Positions 1 through 5,500 of a stretch of DNA of 5,503 nucleotides are shown one piece after another. This stretch comes from Puniceicoccales bacterium. Its GTDB lineage: Bacteria > Verrucomicrobiota > Verrucomicrobiia > Opitutales > JAIRKQ01. Each line of letters starts with the position of its first letter. Position 1 is the first letter of the stretch. The stretch covers positions 1-5,503 of the forward strand of contig JAIRMI010000010.1 in assembly GCA_031258795.1 (NCBI GenBank), in the 5' to 3' direction. The notes below the pieces were generated by a model. The model saw only the letters and a list, made by a program, of their open reading frames with translations. It was not told the origin of the DNA and made no database searches. Made by a program: the position numbers and the translations under genes.

Positions 1-647
1 TGGCGCCGTTTATTCGAATCAAAGGGGCTAATGCGGACAAGCCTGTGTACGCCCCGCTCGGATTTCAGGTAGCCGTAGGCATGCTCACCTTCGATGTGCA
101 AAGTGGCACTGCTTATGCCGGCTTCTTCGCCCAGTTGCATATCTTGAATTTTACATTTTAGTCTGTTGCGCTCAGTCCAGCGGGTATACATTCGCAGTAG
201 CATATCCGCCCAATCGCAGGATTCTGTCCCGCCGGCTCCGGCATGTATGGTTAAAAAAGCATTGCAAGAGTCGTGTTTACCGTTCAGGTACGATGTCAAT
301 TCGAGCCGATCCAATGCCCTGGTTATGCGGGCGATCATGGTACAAGTTTCTTCCACATAGGCGAAGCTTTCCCTGTCCGTTTCCAAAATTTCAGCGGCAA
401 CCTCAAGGTCTGCGAACTGCTCATTAATCTTCGCCACGCCATTTATTTTCTTTCTGAGAAAATTTAGCTCCCCTATGGTCTTTTGCGCTGATTCCTGATT
501 ATTCCAAAAATCATGAGCAGCCATTTCCTTTTCCAATTTCTCGATTTCAAGCTTTACGCCATCGACATCTAAAAATTTTTGCAAGACGCCGATGCGTTCT
601 CTGATGGAATTAATTTGCGATAAAATCTCGGAAATTTCCAGGGCCAT
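1..647 (-). CDS. prfB: Peptide chain release factor 2 (RF2), N-terminal 215 codons, cut by window edge
   Basis: RF2 recognises UGA and UAA stop codons on the ribosome and triggers release of the finished peptide. Translated from the ATG at 647-645, the protein aligns nearly residue for residue with E. coli RF2: the N-terminal helices lead to AHDFWNN near residue 45 (E. coli QPDVWNE), followed by HAGAGGTESCDWADMLLRMY (about residues 135-154) and GVHRLVRISPFDS near 200-211. SPF at residues 207-209 is the RF2 tripeptide that reads the stop codon and separates it from RF1 (PxT). The catalytic GGQ region lies beyond the window. The family's programmed +1 frameshift (CTT TGA C, near codon 25) is absent: the frame is open through FLDVDG, so no UGA autoregulation is expected. 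No strong Shine-Dalgarno is visible, but the start matches the family length. The gene is divergent from its neighbour at 801. Confidence 0.96.
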   Translation of the reverse strand, partial: MALEISEILSQINSIRERIGVLQKFLDVDGVKLEIEKLEKEMAAHDFWNNQESAQKTIGELNFLRKKINGVAKINEQFADLEVAAEILETDRESFAYVEETCTMIARITRALDRLELTSYLNGKHDSCNAFLTIHAGAGGTESCDWADMLLRMYTRWTERNRLKCKIQDMQLGEEAGISSATLHIEGEHAYGYLKSERGVHRLVRISPFDSNKRR

Positions 648-700
648 GGCAACTGTTAGTATGGACTTTTCTTTTTTTTTCCAGCAATGTTTGAAACAAC

Positions 701-729
701 TTTATTTTTAGCTTGCTGGGATAGCTCAA
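701..729 (-). promoter_or_regulatory. Candidate sigma70-type promoter for prfB
   Basis: On the minus strand TTGAGC (729-724) and AATAAA (706-701) are separated by exactly 17 nt, each matching 4 of 6 consensus bases. Transcription would start near 694, about 47 nt before the prfB ATG. Assigned by eye in an AT-rich spacer, so it may be chance. Confidence 0.28.
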
Positions 730-737
730 TTGGGTAC

Positions 738-765
738 TTAACAAAGAACGGTGAATGTTTACCAT
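738..765 (+). promoter_or_regulatory. Candidate sigma70-type promoter for the kinase-like gene
   Basis: TTAACA (738-743, 5 of 6 matches to TTGACA) is followed after 16 nt by TACCAT (760-765, 4 of 6 matches to TATAAT). The expected start near 772 gives a leader of about 29 nt that holds the Shine-Dalgarno at 790-793. This start lies downstream of the ATG at 687 and so favours the ATG at 801. Confidence 0.35.
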
Positions 766-789
766 TTTTTTTCAAAAAATCGCCACAGC

Positions 790-793
790 GGAG
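790..793 (+). promoter_or_regulatory. Shine-Dalgarno GGAG that decides the start of the kinase-like gene
   Basis: GGAG lies 7 nt before the ATG at 801, an ideal spacing. Neither the in-frame ATG upstream (687, preceded by a T-run) nor the one downstream (900, preceded by CACAAAA) has a comparable site. The choice matters because only the 801 start leaves the signal peptide at the very N-terminus. Confidence 0.65.
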
Positions 794-800
794 TTTTACG

Positions 801-1586
801 ATGAAAAGCAAGTTACCATTGGTCCTATCAATTGCCTTATTTTTCGGTTTCAATACCGTTTACGGCCATAACAAGCCAAATGCAAATTTTAGCACAAAAA
901 TGATTGTTACCATAGACGGTGGTTCGGCCACGAAAAAATCTCCCATTTCTCGGGCAATTGCTAAAAAATTTGACCTGCTATACCTTGAGACGGGAGCTAT
1001 CTACCGCACGGTAACCTATGCTTTGATGAAAGCCGGCATTGAGCCCGAAATAGGGAACAAGCGGAGAGCAGACAAATTTTTAGCCAAAGCTAAATTTAAA
1101 TGTTTCGTCCAGGACGGCATAGTTCAATTTTCCGTAAACGACATACATTTAAGTGCAAAAGAAATGCGATCGAAGGAAATAAATGGCAATGTTGCAAAGT
1201 ATTCATCTACCTTTAAGTCCGTCTCCGATTTTTGTACGAAATGCGCCCTAGACGTACTAAATTCGAGGGAATTTGCCGAACATAAGGGGCTCATCGCAGA
1301 GGGACGGACATGTGGAATTATACTTTTCCCCGATGCTGACCTGAAGTTTTGGTTCATAGCACTGGAAAGTGCGAAGCTTGACTTTCGCCTAAACATAGAG
1401 AAAGAAGAAGATAATCCCGTTGAACGGGACGAATTGGACTCTAAGAGGGCATTTTATCCCATGACGGAGCCGGAAAACGCCATAGTTGTGTGGACATCGT
1501 CCCGTGTAATGGAGGCAAATATCGCCCTGGTTGCCGCTTTTGTTGAGCAAAAATTGGACGTTAAGCTGCACGCCGGCCAGAAGTAG
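801..1586 (+). CDS. cmk: Cytidylate kinase family protein with N-terminal signal peptide and altered active site
   Basis: The symbol denotes homology, not proven activity. Cytidylate kinase phosphorylates CMP/dCMP with ATP in the cytoplasm. From residue 34 (ATG at 900) this 261-aa protein follows that family: MIVTIDGG, P-loop GGSATKKS (40-47), TGAIYR (64-69), IAEGRTCG (165-172), LFPDAD (175-180), RDELDSKR (209-216) and a C-terminal helix. Three changes stand out. The P-loop Gly before the catalytic Lys is Lys (KK for GK). The usual GRD of the CMP site is GRT. The DTS-like motif near the end is WTSS. Residues 1-22 look like a Sec signal peptide: K2 and K4, a hydrophobic run LPLVLSIALFFGF, then TVYG before H23. 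The start at 801 is supported by GGAG at 790-793. It may be an exported or pseudokinase paralogue, or a decaying cmk. If translation began at 900 it would be a cytoplasmic protein of normal family layout. The trxB start lies 55 nt downstream. Confidence 0.78.
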   Translation: MKSKLPLVLSIALFFGFNTVYGHNKPNANFSTKMIVTIDGGSATKKSPISRAIAKKFDLLYLETGAIYRTVTYALMKAGIEPEIGNKRRADKFLAKAKFKCFVQDGIVQFSVNDIHLSAKEMRSKEINGNVAKYSSTFKSVSDFCTKCALDVLNSREFAEHKGLIAEGRTCGIILFPDADLKFWFIALESAKLDFRLNIEKEEDNPVERDELDSKRAFYPMTEPENAIVVWTSSRVMEANIALVAAFVEQKLDVKLHAGQK

Positions 1587-1641
1587 TTGCAAAGAAATTT
1601 ATCTTTCATTGTGTCGCTGTCTGGCTAGAGTTTTCTAGGAA

Positions 1642-2574
1642 ATGATCGAAAGCATTGCCATAATCGGGAGTGGATGTGCCGGGTTAACGGCGGCAATTTA
1701 CTGTGCTCGCGCCAATCTTAGCCCGCTCGTGATAGAGGGTTCCCAGCCCGGCGGACAGTTGACAACGACGAGCGAAATTGAAAATTTCCCAGGATTCGCT
1801 GAAGGAATAAATGGCTTTGAGTTGACGGATCGCATGCGCAAACAAGCCGAGCGCCTTGGAGCACGTTTCCTCTCGGAAAATGCTGTTTCCGTTAATTTTC
1901 CAACGGATGTAAAGAAAGTAGGCTGCAGTTCCTCTGCAATTCAAGCAAAGGCCGTTATCGTGGCAACGGGAGCTGCTCCCCGCATGATGAGCATACCTGG
2001 AGAAAAGAAATTTTTTGGTGGTCGCGGAGTCAGTGCGTGCGCAACCTGCGATGCTCCGTTTTTTCGAAAAAAAATCGTTGCCGTCATCGGAGGAGGGGAT
2101 TCCGCCTGTGAAGAGGCATCTTTCCTGGCAAACTTCTGCGAACGAGTGCTCATAGTTCACCGCCGGAACGAATTTCGGGCATCGAAAATCATGGCCAGCA
2201 GGACGCGTAATAACCCAAAGATTGCCATACTGTGGGATTCGGTATTGCAAGAAATTTTCGGTGACGACAAGGTACGGGGAATAAAAATCAAGAACGTTAA
2301 GGATAATGCTGTTTCCGAAATTAAGTGTGATGGCGTGTTTTTGGCGATTGGGCACATTCCTAATACGACTCCTTTTAAATCTGTGCTTGCAATGGACGAA
2401 GACGGTTATATAATAGGCAACGGACAGGGGGCGGTGGAAACTTCAGTTAGCGGTGTTTTCGTGGCTGGAGATTGTTCCGACAAGAAATTTCGCCAAGCGA
2501 TTACAGCGGCTGGAATGGGTTGCATGGCGGCAATTTCGGCCGAACGTTTCCTAGCCAATGAAGGGTTTATATGA
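1642..2574 (+). CDS. trxB: Thioredoxin-disulfide reductase
   Basis: TrxB is a cytoplasmic FAD flavoenzyme that passes electrons from NADPH to thioredoxin, maintaining reduced protein thiols. The 310-aa product has the usual bacterial length and all landmarks: FAD-binding GSGCAG (9-14), GGQL (37-40), ATGA (108-111), redox-active CATC (C133, C136) followed by D137, NADPH-binding GGGDSA (150-155), the HRR phosphate-binding motif (173-175), the second FAD motif GDC (276-278) and RQAITAAGMGC (284-294). No key residue is missing. Ribosome binding is not clear: AGGA (1637-1640) is only 1 nt from the ATG, although the family N-terminus (MIESIAIIGSG) fixes the start. The stop TGA overlaps the mcsA ATG (ATGA, 2571-2574), a sign of translational coupling. 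It may be cotranscribed with the kinase-like gene 55 nt upstream, since no terminator is visible between them. Confidence 0.98.
   Translation: MIESIAIIGSGCAGLTAAIYCARANLSPLVIEGSQPGGQLTTTSEIENFPGFAEGINGFELTDRMRKQAERLGARFLSENAVSVNFPTDVKKVGCSSSAIQAKAVIVATGAAPRMMSIPGEKKFFGGRGVSACATCDAPFFRKKIVAVIGGGDSACEEASFLANFCERVLIVHRRNEFRASKIMASRTRNNPKIAILWDSVLQEIFGDDKVRGIKIKNVKDNAVSEIKCDGVFLAIGHIPNTTPFKSVLAMDEDGYIIGNGQGAVETSVSGVFVAGDCSDKKFRQAITAAGMGCMAAISAERFLANEGFI
2560..2565 (+). promoter_or_regulatory. Shine-Dalgarno of mcsA inside the trxB end
   Basis: GAAGGG lies 5 nt before the mcsA ATG at 2571, within the last codons of trxB. With the ATGA stop-start overlap it indicates coupled translation of trxB and mcsA. 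Confidence 0.55.
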
Positions 2575-3134
2575 AAAAATGTCAATTTTGTGGAAAGCCG
2601 GCTACGGTACACCTTACACAGGTTATAAATAGTGAAATGCAAAACGTTGATCTGTGCGATGAGTGTGCTGCTAAGCGCGGTTTATTTGAACAATGCGGTT
2701 CTCCGCTATCAGTTTTAGCGGCTCTAGGAGAAGCCATGTTTGGTGCCGTTAATCAAAACTTGGCTGTAAATGGACTGATTTGTTCGAACTGTGGATGTAC
2801 GCCCACTATTTTTAAGGAAAGCGGCCGCCTCGGATGTGAAAATTGCTACAAGGATCTGCGTCCGCTGATCGAAAAAATAATTGAAAATTCCCAAAAAGGG
2901 GTTAAACATGTAGGCAAGCAATTAGCCAACTGTGCTGGCGAAGGGAACGGCAACGCTGAAAGGGAGGCTTCAGCACAGCTGAAGCATGTCTGCGAAAATC
3001 ACAAATGCACTTGTAAGCATGACCATGAGCACGATTTGGGCAGTTTAAAAAGTGAGCTTGAGCGTGCCATCGCCGAGGAACGCTATGAGGATGCCGCTGC
3101 GCTGCGTGATGAAATAAAGAAACATTCTAGCTAA
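2571..3134 (+). CDS. mcsA: McsA-like protein-arginine kinase activator (zinc-finger and UVR domain)
   Basis: McsA binds and activates the arginine kinase McsB; the next gene is mcsB. The 187-aa protein has the family's four Cys pairs, expected to bind two zinc ions: C4/C7, C29/C32, C71/C74 and C89/C92. They sit in recognisable contexts: KPATVHLTQ, DLCDECA, CSNCGCT and GRLGCENCY. HVGK (113-116) follows, as in other McsA proteins (HAGK in B. subtilis). The C-terminus (about 158-187) is a UVR domain, the UvrB/UvrC-type helical hairpin, ending ERYEDAAALRDEI. Between HVGK and the UVR helix lies an unusual stretch (about 117-157) with a Gly/Asn/Ala/Glu-rich part and then a Cys/His cluster, HVCENHKCTCKHDHEHD (139-155), which could bind metal. 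The start overlaps the trxB stop and has a good ribosome site. Its stop is 6 nt before mcsB. Confidence 0.92.
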   Translation: MKKCQFCGKPATVHLTQVINSEMQNVDLCDECAAKRGLFEQCGSPLSVLAALGEAMFGAVNQNLAVNGLICSNCGCTPTIFKESGRLGCENCYKDLRPLIEKIIENSQKGVKHVGKQLANCAGEGNGNAEREASAQLKHVCENHKCTCKHDHEHDLGSLKSELERAIAEERYEDAAALRDEIKKHSS

Positions 3135-3140
3135 TTTAAA

Positions 3141-4199
3141 ATGAACGAATTACACAAAGTTTTGTTCCGCGATGATCGGGATACTGCCTCCATGCCGATC
3201 GTTATCAGTTCTCGCATTAGGTTGGCGCGCAATTTAAAGGGATGTAAATTTCCACGCCACTCTACGCGCATGGAACTTTCACGGGTTGCTGAAACGTGCA
3301 AATCAATTCTTCTCGGCTGTAAATTACTGAAAGATCCGAAAATTTTTGCCATAGATGGCTTGAGTGCCACGGAGCGATGTGCCCTTGTGGAGGCGCATTT
3401 GTGCAGCATTGAACTGTCGAAGAGCGAATTTGGTGCGGGGCTACTTGTAGCAAATGGTAACTCCTCGGCCATAATGTTCAACGAAGAGGACCATCTCCGC
3501 CTACAAGTTTTTAGACAAGATCTGGATTTCAAGGCAATGTGGCTTAGCATAAGCGAACTTGATGACTACATAGCTCATTCAACGAATATCGCCTATGATG
3601 CCAACTTTGGGTTTCTGACATCATGTCCAACCAATGTGGGGACTGGGATGCGTAGCTCAGTCATGCTCCATTTGCCGGGCCTTGCCATAACTTCCCAAGT
3701 AAATGCGGTCATAAATGCTGTGCAGAAGCTTGGCTTTGTTGTGAGAGGGCTATTCGGGGAAGGAACCAGTGCCTCCGGCAGCATATTTCAAATTTCAAAC
3801 CAATATACCCTTGGACTATCAGAAATTGACATTATTTCCCGCTTATACCAAGTTATCATATCCGTCATAGCCAATGAGGAACTGGCACGCAAATGGCTGC
3901 TGAAAAATAAAAGCTTAGCAGTGCGCGACAATATCGGCCGCTCCTTTGGAGCGCTTAGTTGGAGCCATACCATGGGATCCGAAGAAGCAATTAGTCACCT
4001 TTCCAATATGCGCTTGGCTGTGGACTACGGCTTTTTGCCACAGGCGTGGCGCGCAGGTCTGGACTGTTTGCTCGTCAACGTACAGCCATCCCATATTCAG
4101 CTTGCAAATGACAAGCAGCTACCCACCGATGAACGCGATATTCAACGGGCAACGGCGATAAGAAAATTTTTCGAAAAAATGCCTTCGCTAAAGTTTTAG
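3141..4199 (+). CDS. mcsB: Protein-arginine kinase McsB
   Basis: McsB belongs to the phosphagen (guanidino) kinase family but phosphorylates arginine side chains of proteins. In Firmicutes it marks damaged proteins for ClpCP and inactivates the repressor CtsR. This 352-aa protein aligns with B. subtilis McsB (363 aa) throughout: nucleotide-binding SSRIRLARN (23-31), catalytic NEEDHLRLQ (114-122), SCPTNVGTGMRSSVMLHLP (161-179) with the family Cys at 162, VVRGLFGEG (200-208) and IFQISNQYTLG (215-225). Near the C-terminus, RDIQRA (332-337) fits the RDxxRA phosphoarginine-sensing motif of McsB, which supports a regulated protein-arginine kinase rather than a metabolite kinase. All catalytic motifs are intact, so I expect activity. 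No strong Shine-Dalgarno precedes the ATG; coupling to mcsA, whose stop is 6 nt upstream, may suffice. Neither ctsR nor clpC is adjacent. No clear terminator follows. Confidence 0.97.
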   Translation: MNELHKVLFRDDRDTASMPIVISSRIRLARNLKGCKFPRHSTRMELSRVAETCKSILLGCKLLKDPKIFAIDGLSATERCALVEAHLCSIELSKSEFGAGLLVANGNSSAIMFNEEDHLRLQVFRQDLDFKAMWLSISELDDYIAHSTNIAYDANFGFLTSCPTNVGTGMRSSVMLHLPGLAITSQVNAVINAVQKLGFVVRGLFGEGTSASGSIFQISNQYTLGLSEIDIISRLYQVIISVIANEELARKWLLKNKSLAVRDNIGRSFGALSWSHTMGSEEAISHLSNMRLAVDYGFLPQAWRAGLDCLLVNVQPSHIQLANDKQLPTDERDIQRATAIRKFFEKMPSLKF

Positions 4200-4276
4200 G
4201 GATACAAAAATTTTCCGCTCATTGCTGATTAGGTGTTGCTTTGGGCTTGTTTTTAGCTACACGTTTGCTCGTTCTT

Positions 4277-4368
4277 GGAGAAATGGCTGAGTGGTCTAAA
4301 GCGCCTTCCTGCTAAGAAGGTGGCCCCCCAAAGGGGGCTCGAGGGTTCGAATCCCTCTTTCTCCGCCA
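4277..4368 (+). tRNA. tRNA-Ser(GCU), 3' CCA encoded
   Basis: The gene folds as a class II tRNA. The acceptor arm is GGAGAAA (4277-4283) with TTTCTCC (4358-4364), then discriminator G4365 and encoded CCA (4366-4368). The anticodon stem is CCTTC/GAAGG (4304-4308, 4316-4320) with loop CTGCTAA, placing anticodon GCT at 4311-4313; it reads AGC and AGU serine codons. A long variable arm with the GC-rich hairpin GCCCCC/GGGGGC is typical of tRNA-Ser. The T arm is GAGGG-TTCGAAT-CCCTC. It lies 77 nt after mcsB on the same strand. I see no convincing promoter in that gap, so it may be read through from the operon or use a non-obvious promoter. Confidence 0.98.
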
Positions 4369-4477
4369 AAAGTTAAAGCTCACAAGTTTAAAATTTGGTC
4401 AATTATTTCCTTATTTTTAGTCGCAAAGCAGCATAAAAGGTATAACAAACTTGTCAAAAATTTTCACTATAGTCATC
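4369..4477. other. Noncoding stretch after the tRNA with the probable IS630 end
   Basis: No coding sequence is seen. The transposase stop ends at 4478, so the end of the element should lie just left of it. CACTATAGTCATCTC (4465-4479) includes TA dinucleotides, and IS630 elements insert at TA, so the boundary may fall near 4468-4472. The other end is outside the window, so no terminal inverted repeat can be confirmed. An 8-bp inverted repeat (ACAAGTTT 4382-4389, AAACTTGT 4447-4454) may be chance. Confidence 0.3.
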
Positions 4478-4507
4478 TCACTTTAGAAAAGCATATTGAA
4501 TAGCGTT

Positions 4508-4715
4508 AAAGAGAAAAATGAAGAAGTGGAGAATGTCGGAAAGTGTTCCTTTGAGGTTTGCCCAGAGTTTTTCGATGGGATTGAGGTCCGGAGAGTAGGG
4601 AGGCAAGTAAATAAAAGAGAAGGAAAGAGATGGAGGATGTCGGAAAGTGTTCCTTGAGGTTAGCCCAGAATTTTTCGATGGGATTGAGATCCGAAGAGTA
4701 GGGAGGCAGGTAAAT
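4508..4715. repeat. Tandem direct repeat, period about 105 bp, encoding the IS630 DDE-Glu region
   Basis: Copy 1 (4508-4613) and copy 2 (4614-4715) abut exactly. Both start AAAGAGA and run through TGTCGGAAAGTGTTCC and TTTTTCGATGGGATTGAG to GAGTAGGGAGGC. They differ by scattered substitutions and small indels. One lost base (CCTTTGAGG versus CCTTGAGG) shifts the frame of copy 2 after WANLK. Both encode PPYS(P/S)DLNPIEK, the motif with the last catalytic Glu. Copy 1 keeps the frame that leads to the real stop. Confidence 0.85.
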
Positions 4716-4845
4716 TAGTGAACAGCCAGCGGCCTCGATGGCCTCCCGCGTCCTGGGATGCTTATTTTCAATGGGATTGAGGTCCGGAGAGTAGGGAGGC
4801 ATGGTAAATTAGGGAACAGCCAGCGCTTCGATGGCCTCCCGCGTC
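4678..4845. repeat. Tandem direct repeat, period 93 bp, overlapping the previous one
   Basis: Segments 4678-4752 and 4771-4845, each 75 bp, match closely from ATGGGATTGAG through GAGTAGGGAGGCA and AACAGCCAGCG to GGCCTCCCGCGTC, separated by 18 bp. Both encode TREAIEAAGCSLIY-PPYSPDLNPIE in reverse. Compensating one-base changes in the right copy (one lost, one gained) shift the frame between REAIE and PPYS. Confidence 0.83.
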
Positions 4846-4954
4846 TGCCGATGTTTGTGAAACGCCCCATTATTCATAACGGCCACTTGCCCTGGTTTCA
4901 GCGCTGCAACGAGGGATTGTTCCACCCAAGCATTGAAGACTTTGCCATCGGTAG

Positions 4955-5103
4955 TGCAATTGTAAATACATTCGGCAATGATCTTGCCATCGATACCAGC
5001 GACAATGTTCCTCCTCTGAAATTTCTTCCCAGCCACAAAGCCAAACACCTTCTTCTCCTTTGCTGATCTGGCATTTCGCCTGTGCAGACGGCGATCGATT
5101 CCA
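4955..5103. repeat. Direct repeat D1, left copy (partner at 5344-5500)
   Basis: These 149 bp, from TGCAATTGTAAATACATTCG to GCGATCGATTCCA, recur almost unchanged at 5344-5500, about 390 bp to the right. Read on the minus strand they encode DRRLHRRNARSAK, VFGFVAGKKF and GIDGKIIAECIYNC of the transposase. The right copy has 8 extra bases and lies upstream of the first catalytic motif in coding order, where it does not belong. Confidence 0.88.
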
Positions 5104-5300
5104 CCCTCATCCACACAGACTATGTCTTCCTTTTTGCACACGGACATTGCTCTCTCATACTCCTCATCTTTTTCCCCTTTGCTGATCTGGCATTCTGGCA
5201 TTTCGCCTGTGCAAATGCCGATCGACCCAACTTTCATCCACATAAACTATGTCTTCCTTTTTGTAGATGGACACTGCCCTCTCATACTCCTCACGTTTCT
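5059..5300. repeat. Tandem direct repeat D2, period 119 bp, encoding the first catalytic Asp
   Basis: TTTGCTGATCTGG begins copies at 5059 and 5178, and a third partial copy at 5448 as part of D1. Each full copy encodes, in reverse, EEYERA, KKEDIV, the VDE catalytic motif and DRxLHRRNA. The left copy reads VCVDEGG, with the catalytic Asp codon at 5111-5109; the right reads VYVDESW. Substitutions between the copies are more frequent than in D1, suggesting an older event. Confidence 0.83.
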
Positions 5301-5343
5301 CCTCATCCCGTTCTTTATAGGCCCTGGTCTTTTTTTACTGTGA

Positions 5344-5500
5344 TGCAATTGTAAATACATTCGGCAATGATCTTGCCATCGATACCAGCGACAATGTTCC
5401 TCCTCTGAAATTTCTTCCCAGCCACAAAGCCAAACACCTTCTTTCCCTTTGCTGATCTGGCATTCTGGCATTTCGCCTGTGCAGATGGCGATCGATTCCA
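5344..5500. repeat. Direct repeat D1, right copy (partner at 4955-5103)
   Basis: The right copy of D1 differs by a few substitutions and by an 8-bp micro-duplication, giving GGCATTCTGGCATTT where the left copy has GGCATTT. It continues to the window edge, so the full repeat may extend further. Its left border lies in ACTGTGATGCAATT, where it abuts the sequence for KKTRAYKERDEEK. Confidence 0.86.

Noticed and set aside
714..736. tRNA-like 5' half (GGGATAGCTCAATTGGGTA resembles a tRNA D-arm)
   Set aside because: No anticodon stem, T arm (GTTCGA) or matching acceptor 3' strand follows. Probably chance or an untraceable relic.
687..800. N-terminal extension of the kinase-like gene from the ATG at 687
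   Set aside because: No Shine-Dalgarno precedes 687, it would bury the signal peptide, and the best promoter candidate lies downstream of it. The ATG at 801 has GGAG at ideal spacing.
1684..2355. Long antisense open frame (223 aa) on the minus strand over trxB
   Set aside because: It lies wholly inside a gene with every TrxB motif intact, resembles no family I know and has no ribosome site; it is a shadow of trxB codon use.
3131..3550. Antisense open frame (139 aa) opposite the mcsB start
   Set aside because: It overlaps conserved McsB catalytic motifs on the other strand and has no recognisable protein features.
4200..4276. Terminator between mcsB and the tRNA
   Set aside because: There are T-rich runs (near 4210 and 4249) but no stable GC-rich hairpin before them.
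5082..5354. Plus-strand open frames in the repeat region as small novel genes
   Set aside because: They are the complement of the transposase fragments; the minus-strand translation matches IS630 motifs and fully explains the sequence.
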